A stretch of 64,000 nucleotides of DNA from Aphrophora alni. Taxonomy: Eukaryota; Arthropoda; Insecta; Hemiptera; Aphrophoridae. Both the position numbers and the translations under genes were made by a program. A model generated the notes under the pieces. The model saw only the letters and a list, made by a program, of their open reading frames with translations, made no database searches and was not told the DNA's origin. Location: positions 104,369,989-104,433,988 of the forward strand of contig OY740772.1 of the NCBI GenBank assembly GCA_963513935.1, read 5' to 3'. This document shows, piece by piece, positions 1 through 11,600 of this stretch (position 1 is the first letter of the stretch; each line of letters begins with the position of its first letter).

Positions 1-2016
1 ATCCTTGACACTCCAACAAATAATATTGAGAATTTGCGTATTTGCATTAGACACTAAATTGCGTAGTAGGCTAATAAATTACATTATTAATATGAAAAAT
101 TGACAGCATATCACTTGATCAGTTACCTCAGATATAAGCATTTGACATTTCTTTAGCAACATATGAGCCATGAATGTGAACATTAGCCATTATGGATAAC
201 CTATAAACCCATCGATTTCATTATTTTTAAATAGTGTTTTTTTCAGTTAAAAACAGTGACCTGCACAATGAAAACATTATTTAATCCTAAGAGGTAAGGT
301 GGCCTACACCATAAAAAAAAACAACGAAAATTACAAGTTATCTTTAAGTAAGTAAACATTTACCATTGTTTGAATGAAAGGTAAATAGTTAACTCTTTCA
401 CAACTTTTAATAATAAAAAATAATGATAACGTACAATAGACATTTACCTCTTACCTTGACCATGTAAGGTTAAAACCATTCGCGTACAAACCTATTTCAA
501 CGAGTAATTCAACTAATGAACCTTAACCTAGAAAACGAAAATATGTTTGTTCCGTGAAAAACATTTTTCCTCATAAAAATATGTTACTATTCTTATGAAG
601 ACAGGTATGTAGTACAAAAATAACGGAGGAAACAGCCTATCAAAATTGGAAGCCTAGGCTTTGTAATACAGGCATGAAAATAGCTCAAACTAAATACAGA
701 AATAAGTATATGAACCTGTGGTCGAATCAATATTAAAGTAGAACATGTTGGAAAGTAATGAAGAATAAATTTGGATAATAAAATACATAAAGTACAATGC
801 TTACCACATTAACTCTAGGCTTTAATACCTATTCTATTACCGCCATTACCGGTATCCGGTATCTAAATACAGTAATAACTTTAACTTAATACCAAAGAAA
901 GAACATAGATAAATAGATCGCTCTCATAGAGGGACTAACCATAGATCTAAAATATTTTAGAATTAGAACCGACATTTACTAAATTAGTTGTAACAGAAAT
1001 TAAGTTACTTCACTACTGACATCATTTAAAAGAAATACATATATATTTTTAACTTTCATTTTATTGTTTTAGGAATTCCTCTGACTACATGACTAGTGTC
1101 TGTAATAGTCTGACCAATTTATCCCAGAATGCCATAAGTCCAAATCACAGACGAGAGAGTTTTGATGTGTTCACATTTAGCAACCGCATGCAATACAATT
1201 TGGATGTGTATTGTTATACTCATACATTTTATAAAAATGTTCATAGAAACTTGAATGTCAACACTATTACAAAATAAGTCACCATTAATTTTTTTTTTTT
1301 TGTTTGAAGGCGAAAAACCTCTCGGTCATAATCTCCTTATAAAAAAAAGAGATTAATATAAAAAAAAGAACTAGTGACACAGATACGTTTAAGAAATGTT
1401 GTATTTTTTGTCTGTAGTATAATAGGTGTTTGTCCAATAATCAAATTTTCCTTTTAGTACAATTGTAATAATTAACATCCTACTAATATGTAAATTAATA
1501 ATTTTCTTAAATTGACACAATTGGTTAAAATTGTTACTATTTATTTATTTATTTTTTAAAGTACCGGTAGTATAATAAAATATTACAGAAAAGAGTTGAT
1601 ACAATTATTTATCTTGTCTGGGCCTAGGTTTGTTATAGGAAATTCTTATAATTTAACTTAAATATTAACAAAAATAATAATTATTACATCTGATAGGTCT
1701 CAGAATAACAACCCCCTGACTAATGAGCAACATTTGGATATACCAAATCAAGTAGAAATTGAAAGGATTATTCAGCCAATTTCAATTCAATCAGAGTTTC
1801 CTCCCTTTTAAATACTCAAACAGATGAAATAAATCAAAAACTTTATGAGTTAAGAACTGAAGTAACAAAAAAAAAGTAACAAAGAAAAAAAATTCTCAAC
1901 ACCAACTGATAGTCTATCAAAATCTAAAAATGACTTCCATTTAAATAAAGGGAACCAGGGTGAATCCAGTCCCAACCAAAAATAAAAAGAAAAAAATTCT
2001 TAAACAAAAGCAATAT
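1..2016. other. AT-rich sequence, no gene seen
   Basis: No open frame with coding character or splice logic was found. A 62-codon frame at 1089-1277 has no recognisable features. The only structured piece is the family A fragment at 1303-1370. Confidence 0.6.
1303..1370 (+). repeat. Family A interspersed repeat, 5' fragment
   Basis: TTTGAAGGCGAAAAACCTC followed by a TCGGTCAT stretch and an A-rich tail matches the left end of the family A repeats at 41745 and 54075 and, in reverse, 34371-34425 and 55310-55350. A shorter scrap (AAGACGATGATGATCGAG) lies at 2514-2533. Confidence 0.6.
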
Positions 2017-2199
2017 GTTTATTACTAAATTACTTACATCATAGCAATCATGTGTTTAGTATTTATTTATTAATATTTCATTACAGCTGTTTCGGTATAA
2101 CATATACCATCATCAGATGTTATACCGAAACAGCTGTAATGAAATATTAATAAATACTAAACACAAGATTGCTATGACGTAAGTAATTTAGTAATAAAC
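2017..2199. repeat. Near-perfect palindrome (arms about 84 bp)
   Basis: The left arm (GTTTATTACTAAATTACTTA at its outer end) is repeated in reverse complement on the right with only a few mismatches. The arms are separated by about 14 bp that include ATCATCAG. The palindrome carries a hammerhead-like core on the minus strand. Head-to-head joined ends are characteristic of Penelope-like elements and retrozymes. Confidence 0.85.
2073..2122 (-). ncRNA. Hammerhead ribozyme-like motif
   Basis: Read on the minus strand: a stem I strand ending CAT, the core CTGATGA, a stem II hairpin GGTATA-TGT-TATACC, then GAAA, a minimal stem III (CAGCTG, two pairs with a GC loop) and the GTA cleavage triplet, followed by ATG to pair with CAT. 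Both invariant core boxes (CUGAUGA, GAAA) are intact. The very short stem III is typical of hammerheads described in Penelope-like elements. Cleavage activity is inferred from structure only. Confidence 0.65.
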
Positions 2200-3869
2200 T
2201 TATTTTAAAGCATTCATAAGGCAATATGGAATTTATAAAAGCAATATAATATTTTTCATGCAGGCCCCTATGTGAAAATAATTACTTCTAAGGAAAATGA
2301 AAGATTACACCCTTATCTAACCTGCGACTGTGAACTTCCTTGACGTGGATTATTTATTTTCTTCTAAAATTGGATTTACTTACACTATACTGAGCAAGTC
2401 AGTTTTGTCTACAAACATAATTTAACATTTCCTAAGAGACCAACAGGAGATCTTCTTGTATTACATTATATGATGAGGTGGGTTAATAGAATCGTCTCCG
2501 TCTATTTGTTTCATAAGACGATGATGATCGAGAAACACAGGGAAAAATCAATTTTCCTTCTTTTTGTTTAACTTCATGAGTTGAAAATAAACAGGCATAT
2601 AAAAATACTTCATTGCAGATAGGAAAATTCAAAATGTATCCAAAATTCAAATTCCTCTGATATCAAATGTTTGATGACAATAATTTATCTTACAAATTAT
2701 TATATATTTTAAAACTCATAGTAAATTATATAAACTTACTGATTTATATTTTCTTATTGAAACGTTTCTGAATATACTGAAATAAGTTAGGATAAAATAA
2801 AACACTAACAATTTGAAAAATGCCATCACATATTTATTTTATATTTTTATAGTTAATGTATAAAAAAAGTTTTGTGCTTTATCACTCTAAGAGATACACA
2901 ACTTGATTCTTGATATAAATAAAATAATATGAATTGATACGGTATTGCATTATTTGTTGACAAAAAAATTGCACATCATACAAATTAACACAGAAAACAT
3001 AACTAAAAAAAATATTAGGTCTACTAACAAAAAGTCACTTTTACCTTAAATTTGAATAAGAATCTTTTATAATGGCTTCCAATAATTGTTTTACAAATAT
3101 ACGAGTCCATGGCAATAAAACAAGAAAAATAATTTCTAAAGCAAGAACATTGATGCGAAAGCTTGCTTTTGAAATTATTTACATTGTGTGGTTTTTTAAA
3201 AATATTGTATGTAAAAGCGAATAGTAACATAATACAATAGCACCTTAAACGGCTTTCTACGATATACATAATGTCGAGGTTATATACAGAGCAAAGAAAT
3301 TCTACAAATTCAAAGCTTTTTTATATTCATTATACTTTAGAACATAATATTATCTGTAAATATAGAAAACGTTTTTATTAAACAAATAAATAAAATAAAC
3401 TTAAAGCAAAAACTATAAAAAGCAAAGGATAAATTAATTTGCCATGGTTTCAAACTTATAGACTAATAGTTGTGTTAGACACTCATGCATGAGGGTGATT
3501 TGTGTCATACTATTATATATTTTTAGAAAAAAATTTCCTCAGGATGACTGGCACTTTGATGTTGCATCCAAAATAGCTGAATTTTTATGTGTTTAAATTA
3601 TGGTTATTCGTAGTATTACTTCAATTGACTAGTAAAATCAAAATCAGGTGTAATTTTGTATCTTGTAGACACAAACACACCCCGCGTTAAATGATTGATG
3701 AAATTACACAGCCCAGGCCATAAGAGAACCATAAAAGAAGAGAAAAAAACAACAACAGTTAACATTTGGGATGTTTAATATACAAAATAAAAACTCAAAA
3801 TTCTTATTATCAATAATTTAAAAAATTATATTACATTAAAAATTATAATTTGTTCAATGACAGATTATT
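2200..3869. other. AT-rich sequence downstream of the gene, no gene seen
   Basis: Contains no supported gene. It lies beyond the stop codon of the minus-strand gene and may include its 3' untranslated region: the first plain minus-strand AATAAA I noticed is near 3375, too far away for a firm call. Confidence 0.4.
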
Positions 3870-4182
3870 CATAGGTTGTGTATACATTTCCCTAGAGTTA
3901 TATTATCTTTGTCTGTAAACAAATTAAGAAAATAATTAACAACCAGGGGACAACAAGCATTACAAATTTCCTCTCTTAGGCGTTGATGATGCTTGATCTT
4001 AAATTTTGCTTTCCCCCCTTTTGTTTAAATACATCTAATCTACAAGTCACTTAATTGTCACCCCCTGGTTGTTAATTATTTTCTTAATTTTTTTACAGAC
4101 AAACATAATATCCAAGATAAATTCATACAATTAATTTAACCAATAATTCTTCAACTCTAGGGAAATGTGTACAAAACCTATG
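3870..4182. repeat. Foldback (MITE-like) element
   Basis: The outer ends are inverted repeats (CATAGGTTGTGTATACATTT on the left; the right end reads the same with a few changes), continuing through TTTCCCTAGAGTT. A second inner inverted pair spans TTAAGAAAATAATTAACAAC. The flanks show ATTAT one base from the left end and directly at the right end, a possible target duplication. It lies about 220 bp past the stop of the minus-strand gene and could form a hairpin in its 3' untranslated region. Confidence 0.65.
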
Positions 4183-4401
4183 ATTATCTAATCTGCCGTA
4201 GAACAATGATAAATAAAAATAAGGAGCATAAAAGTATCCAAGTTTTCTTTAAAGTTTGATTACACTATCTATCTCTTTTGGATTGAAAAGAGTTAAAGGT
4301 TATATACTTTTCTAAAACAGTCAAATTAGAATCAGATCTTAATGAAAACTTGGGAATCCTTATTTTCACCATTAAAATATTTGAGGAACAGAATTATCCT
4401 T

Positions 4402-5612
4402 TTAATTAATTGCTTCTATCATGTCTTGTTGTGAATTGTCCAGCGGTGAATCATCTTTCTTGATACCATTCTCAAGGATGTCACCGTAACCATTGGTTGT
4501 AGTTATTAATCCTTCTTGTGTTGGTCCTATTTTCTCCGTAATACTCTCAGCCTTCTTAATATCACTTCCTGGCTTTGTTACGGGTTTGGGTTTGCCACTT
4601 CCAGCAGTCTTAATGTCAGTCTTTTTTGTAGTTGTTTTACTAGCTAAAGTTTTAGATCCAATTTTTTCAGAAGATATTTGTTTATTCGCATTATCTTTTC
4701 CAGTCTTATCGATTGATTTTGTTGTGGAAGTCGCAGAAGCTGGCCTGCTTTTTGGTACAGTGGAATTAGTTGCAGGTTTAGAAGCAGGTTTATTTATCGG
4801 TTGAGTTAGTTTAGGCTTTAGGGCAGATGGTAAAGACTTAGGAGCTGCAGGTTTTGACATGGTAGAAGTCGGTGGCTTAGATGGAGGTTGCAATGGTTTT
4901 GTAGTAGCAGATGGAGGCCGAGTAATTGGAGGTGGTTTGGTTGTAGTTGTGGATGTCAATTTCTTTGTTGCAGTTAGATCAGGTTTCTTGGTTCCTGAAG
5001 ATTTTGAAACATCTCCATTAGTCAATGGTTTCTTTTCTGAAACTTTCACTGGTGGAACTTTTGGTGCAGGTTTAGGACCACAGACAGTTTTTGATGTAGT
5101 AACAAGTTTTTTTGGTGATGCTTTACCAGAATCCGGTTTATTTGCACTGGTTGGCCTGATACCATTTGTTGGGGTTGATGGCTTGCTAATAGGGGTACTA
5201 GTTTTACTTAATGGAGTTGCTGGTTTAGATCCTCCAGTTGTGGTTTTGACCGGTGAAGTTGATAATTTTGATGTTCCAGTAGCCGGTTTCGATGCTGTTG
5301 TTTTTGGTACTATTGTTGATGGTTTCGTAGAAGGTTTAGCCGTAACATTTATTGGTTTGCTTGCAGTTGTAGGTTTTAATGAAGGTTTAGTTGCTGCAGT
5401 AGGTACTTGTTTTTTGGCTTCTGATGGAGAAGGTTTTGCTGCAATTGATTTAGCAGTAGATTTGGACACTGTTGATGTAGTTTTCGCAGTAGTTTTGGGA
5501 GATGCATCTCCAAGTTTCTTTGCAGTTACTTGAGTGCCTTTCTTAACTTGGTTTGTTGTTGATTTCTTCACATCAGCTTTATCAGTTGCCACTACGGCTG
5601 CTGAAACAGCAC
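4402..5612 (-). CDS. Exon 4: basic Lys/Pro/Thr/Ser-rich C-terminal tail
   Basis: The acceptor TTTGACGCAG is followed by GTGCTG, and the split glycine (G plus GT) joins the alanine run of exon 3 without a break. 403 residues follow, then TAA at 4402-4404. Composition is almost entirely Lys, Pro, Thr, Ser and Ala, with short imperfect repeats of the KPxTxKP and SKPxT kind, and it is strongly basic until the last 25 or so residues, which are acidic. This resembles the proline-rich, microtubule-binding half of MAP4/tau-like proteins; no PGGG tau repeats are present, so the comparison rests on composition. Long antisense open frames over this exon are shadows of its biased codons. Confidence 0.8.
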
Positions 5613-8600
5613 CTGCGTCAAAACATACAAATTTAAATATATCTATCCACAATTTTAATAAAAGTTTTTATTTATATTATTTCCAATAAAACCATTTAAA
5701 TATTTAAAAATAAATAAATATTAACTAAAATTAGTGTTGACATGTGCATATAGTTTGTACATTAGCTACAGCAATATCATATCATTTATTTCAGCCTTAG
5801 ATAAACTACAGTTTGTATGTCCACTGTCATATTTTCAACTTGATCAATATTCAACACAGATTACACAAAACATTATAAAGAAAACAACTAATTAATTAAT
5901 ATATAATAATGGAAAAATTGAAAGTGAAAAATGTATTATCAAATATAGCTATTCAAAACATAGTACACATTAAAAAAATTCTATCAAGATTTTTTTTTTT
6001 TTTTAACTAGATTGTACAAATGATAGAACAAATTTATGAATGCCATACTGAACTCGTTCATTGAGTAAAAGGACTCCAACAATATCAGTTGTCTTAGACA
6101 GTTTATAACTTTCTGAGCATGTATTTGCAGTCTTATGAAGTTAGTTAATAAATGTTAAATCAGCCTTCTGGGGGTTTTGTAACATTTACCTGAAGCATTT
6201 ACCTAAGTTTCCTCCATTGGTATTATAATCATGAAGATCGTTGTTATAAACAGGTTTGCATTTGATTAAATGCAAATAAAATGGTCTCAAAAATATACAG
6301 ACATGGCAAAATTGATATTTCTAAAATTTTGGATACCTTCTTGCAGGTTTTCAGTCATTTTAAACCAGCCATAAACTCTGTTTTAATTTGTAAAATCCTT
6401 TGTATTTCTTGACTTGAAGAGTCACTCCATATTTGAGGTATGGGTAGATAAATCCATAGTAGGACATAATATGTGTTTGTCTAGTGCATTATTGTTTGAG
6501 GTTTTTAGTACAAAAATTCCAGAACAAATTTTGACATATACAGTACCTATATTTTTCATTTCTTTAATCACGTCGTCAACACAATTTTATGTGTTAACAC
6601 ATTCATTTTGTTTTAAGCTACAACTCATAGCAACACCAACAAGTTATTTTGTGAAAAGAATGACTTGTTTCGTTCACATTTAAAAATACATATTCTTCTA
6701 GTAATAAGGATTTAGCCTGAAAAGTAACTGTCATCATCATCATCATCATCATATTGTAATAGATGATTCATGTTTATATCAATACTGAATATACAAATTG
6801 AATAAAAAGGGATCCAAAGAGAGATCATGGAAGAACTACGAACTTAAGTTTAACCTCTTTTGACAATCTCCCTTTCCCCTTTGAGTCCTACACACAATAT
6901 AAAGGATTTTATCCATGAAAGTAACAGAGCTCTTATTCATTTATTAAAAACGATTTGTAAATTCTTCACACAGTCTAAACTTTGGAAAGGTCAAGAAATA
7001 TACTCCTAACTTTGTATGTATTCTAAATATGCAAAATTATATGATAATACTAACAAAGACAAAGGAAACAAAATCAGCAATAAGTAACTATAAATTTACC
7101 TAAAAATTAATGTACCTTAAAACTAGTTTGGAAGCAAATAATTTTAAAAGTAGAGGGGAAAACTTTAAAATTAACATTGGTTGAATTTTCAGGAAATCTT
7201 TAGTTTTTTAATTTGAAAGGTCAGTTGAAATACAAGGGCTGTCCAGAAAGTAACAGATGTTTTGACATATTATTCAGCGTGCATCCAGCTGTGGTAACAT
7301 GCGGACTGTGTTCCCCTCTTACTTTGCTCTCTATGACATGTTAAAATGTATGCTGCAATAGAAAATCCTGCTACTTGTGAGGTGCAGCCTGTGATTTGGT
7401 TTTTGTTGGCATAAAACCACAAACTAATTGTAATTTATCACCAACTTTGTGATGTGTATGGAAAAGGAATAATGAGTGAAAGCCGATTGAGGCTATGGTG
7501 CATTGATTTTCCAAAAGGCTGCATCAATGTTCACGGTGAGGACCGCACTGGTAGGCCTAGCCTTGTGACTGATGAACTGGTGATGAAAATCAACGACAAA
7601 ATTTGCGAAAATCATTGTTATACGATTAAAGAACTTTCTGAACATTTCCCCCAAATTTTATGAGTTTGATGCACGAAATTGTGGAAACACAAATTTTGTG
7701 CTAGGTATATTCTGAAAATCCTAACGAAAGACCACAAAAAACAGAGACTAGCTGCAGCACTGACTCTCCTCGCAAATTACGACAAAAATGATAACAATGT
7801 TATCGATCATATCGTAACTGGGAACGAGACTTGGGTGAAGCATGTCAATTGTGAAAATGGCAGTTGATGGAATGGGGACACACAAATTCTCCCAAAAACC
7901 AAGGAAGTGTTTGCAAATGCTGTCAATAAGAAAAATCATGGCTACTGTTTCTTTTTGTTGATTTTCTTGAACGTGGCATAACAATTAACTCAGAGAGGTA
8001 TTGTTAAATACTGAGAAAGTTAAGGTACTCGATACGAAACAAGCATCAGGGAAAGAAGGTTTTTGTTTTTTCACAACAATACATGTCCACACACGGCCAA
8101 TAATCAGAGAGATCTTGGATGGTTTTGGATGGGAGGTGTTCGATCATCCACCATACAAACCTGGATTTGGCACCGAGCAACTACCATCTCTTCCCAGGGA
8201 TAAAGACATGGCTTGCTAAACTGTGCTTTGATACTGACACCAAACTGCATGACAGTGTGAACCAGTGATTGAAATCGCAAGCGGTAGATTTTTACAGAGA
8301 CAGTATTGATCAACTTGTGCACATGGTATGATAATAAACTTGAGGTCTTAATTTGAATGGTGATTAGGTTGAAAAATAGCTTAAAAGTGTACCTTTCAAA
8401 ATGTATATAATAAAATTTGGTTTATTCATTTTATTAATTTTTATTTTAAAATGTCTGTTACTTTCTGGACAACCCTCGTATATTGAGACTCTAGATCTTT
8501 TTTTTATTCTCTAGTCATGATATTTGATGGAAAATTCTGGACCACTATCAAAATCTGCTCAAGTCCAAAACTGATTAAAATGTAACCAAATATAATTAAA

Positions 8601-11600
8601 ACATTAATAATTATCAAAAAATATATAAAACTTACATCATACAGTATTATAATCCAGGAAGATTTAAACAGCTAAACTGAAAAATACTCTTTTATAATAA
8701 AACATACTGAACAACTAACCTGCTGCTGCCACAGCTGCGGCGGCTGCAAGCAGTCCTTCTTTCATTTCTCCATGTTCTTCAATATGACCAGGAGCTGAAG
8801 TAGGTGGTGGTGTTCCTGTAATTGAAGATCCTTCATTCATATCTTCTACAGTTTTAACATCAAATGCTATATGCTGGTTTAATGTGCTCTGTTCTTTCTC
8901 TATTGATGTCTCGCTTTCTTGTACAATTTTCAAATGATCAGGTGACAATGGTTCTTTTTCTGTTGCAGTAGAAAATAATGAATTGGGAATGGGTTCTGTA
9001 GACTGAACAATTAATTCATTTTCTAGGACTTCAGAAACAGGTTGAGGAACCAACATTTCGGCTACTCTTTCTACTTCTGTAGATAGCAGATTTGGTACTA
9101 AAACAGTTTCTGGAGCTGTAGAAAGGTTTGAAATTAACTCTGCCTCCTTAATTATTTCATTAATGCCTTCTCGAACATCATGAATTTCAGGTTCCGACAA
9201 ACAGATCTGGGTATCTAGATCTAATTTTGGAATTTGCGAGGAAAGATGTTCTGATGGTGAAACATTTGTTTCAACGAGTAAAGGATTCTCAAAGTCATTG
9301 AAAATTGTCTCTTGTTTTGTCTCATCAGATTCTGGTTCAGTAAATTTTTTTTCAACAATTACTTTCTTACATAATGGTTCTACAACTGGAACTTGTGGTA
9401 CAAATGGCTGAGCTGTAGGTGAAAGAGGGCTTAAATCTTTTATGGATGAATGAGGTTTTGAAGAATGTCCTTCAGGGTGGTCTGATAATTCCAACTTCAA
9501 TTCATCCTTGGAACTTTTAGTAGTTGATAAATCTTCTTTTGTTTCTAAAGTCACTGGACTCTCTAATAAAGATGAGGTTACAGGTGAAACAATTTCTTCT
9601 GATGCTACATTTTCTATTGCTGTGTCAGATTCTTTTTCATTTTCATGAATATTACTTACTTCTTTAGAAGTATTAAAAGACTGCTCTTTTGGCACATCTA
9701 AGTCTAATTTCTTTTCTCCAACTCCAAAAACTATATTTTTTAATCCAGAATTGAAACTATCTAGGATAAAATCAGATTGGATATCAGTTGGATCAAATTG
9801 AAAGTCCGATTCCTTTGCCTCATATTCAACTGGTTTATTTTCTTCTTTAAAAGGATTAAACAAAGGCTGTTCATCACTAAAATCTTGTCCAGATGTGATA
9901 GATTTGTCATCAAGCAAATTTGTCTCAAAAGCGGATGTTATTGCATCAATTGCTTCCTGTTTTGAATCTACACCAAAAGCAGCATCTTTCATTTCAATTT
10001 CTTGTTCTGATTCTTGTTCATCAAGTCTTATTTTCGACTCCTCGTTTTCATTTAAAAGTGGTGCTTCATGTAATTTACTTTCAAATACAGGTACATTTTG
10101 TTGAGTCTCTAATTCTGAACTACCTGCTCCAAAAATAAATTCATTTGGTTTTATCTCTGATTCAAGCCCTCCAAATGCAAATTCATCTTGCTTAAGCCCC
10201 AGATCTTCGTTAACTTGTCCAACAGATTCTTCTGTGGCAATGGGCACGCTTTCTGAATGAATATTAATTATGTTGTCCAAAGTAGCTTCAATCTCTGTTT
10301 CATTATTTTCGGTAACAATTTCATCCTTGTGTTCAGAATCACTGGGAGCAGGATGTAAAAAGGATGGCATTAATAAATCTTGAGACTCCATATGTGAAGT
10401 AAGATTATCGGAAAAGATTTCATTGCTGGTATCTAAATTCTGGACATTTTCAATTTCATCTGAAACTTGAGTTTTATAAATAGGTGAAGGATTTTCTAAT
10501 AATCCAAAAGGATTTTTATCACCAAATGCTTCAATTGGTTTAAAAGATAGTGTCTGTATAGGTGGAGATAATCTCTTGGTTTCAACAATAAAACCATCAT
10601 TTTCATTCAAATTTGTTTCAATGAGAATATTAGACTCAGTTTCGTCGGCTCCACTTTCTGATTCAAACCCAGAACTTGTTGGTTCTTGTCCTATATAAAT
10701 ATCATGTGGTTCTTCAGATGGTCGTTTAAGTTCTGGTGTTTTAGGAACATTTGATAAATACTCATATGGGGATTCAACATCTTCTTGATGAGGAATTGGT
10801 GAAAAATCGGAGTTTGGAGATATTGGTGCTTCTACAACTGTAGATTTTGGTGTTCCGGGTATTGCGTTATCATCTATTTCTGGAGTGGTAACAGAAAGCT
10901 TCGGTTCTGCCAAACACTCTGCAAATGTTTTAAATTCTTTTATAGTTCTAATTGGCTCAAGGTTACATGCAGCATCAAAAGTATCTTTAAGTTCATTAGT
11001 GGTTGAACTAATTAAACTTTCAACATTGAAACTGCTACTATCAACAGGATCCGAGAATGGATTTAGATTGCTTGTATTTTGGTCATCACGATGAAGTTCT
11101 TCTGAAGAAAATGGATTTGATGCATCTATGGATGTCTCATAACATGACGAGTCTCCAAATTCAGCCTTAGTAGAGTGTATGTTAGTATCGTCTAAAGTCT
11201 GGTGCGCAACTATTATGGAAGAATCGTTTAACTCGTTTCCTATTGGATGGTCTTCTTTCTGTCCATCTGAAAGAGAAAAATCAATTATATTTACAAATAA
11301 AATAGTATTAAAGAAATAACAATAATAATGTCAGGACTGCATATGAATTTTTTAAATTGTATTTTTGACTTAAATTATACACAAAATAATGTTCTATAAA
11401 AATGCTATTTTCTTTCTTACCCCACCCCCCTCCCATGCATTTCTTATAATATACATTGGTACACTTTTTCCTATCAACATTTTAGAATTTTATTTATTTA
11501 TTTTTTTAACATTTATATACAGAGGTTTTAAATACAGGTTAAAGGCAATTAAGACCGAGATGGTTTTTCATCTTGAAACAAAACAACAGCAAAAAAAAAT

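Noticed and set aside
4402..4404. A polyadenylation site for the host gene
   Set aside because: No AATAAA on the minus strand close past the stop; the nearest plain one I noticed is near 3375, too far for a supported call.
4493..5533. Long plus-strand open frames (103 and 224 codons)
   Set aside because: Antisense shadows of exon 4; its Lys/Thr/Pro codons give an artificial Val/Gly/Phe-rich reverse frame.
9777..11094. Plus-strand open frames across exon 3
   Set aside because: Antisense to a splice-consistent exon and without domain character.
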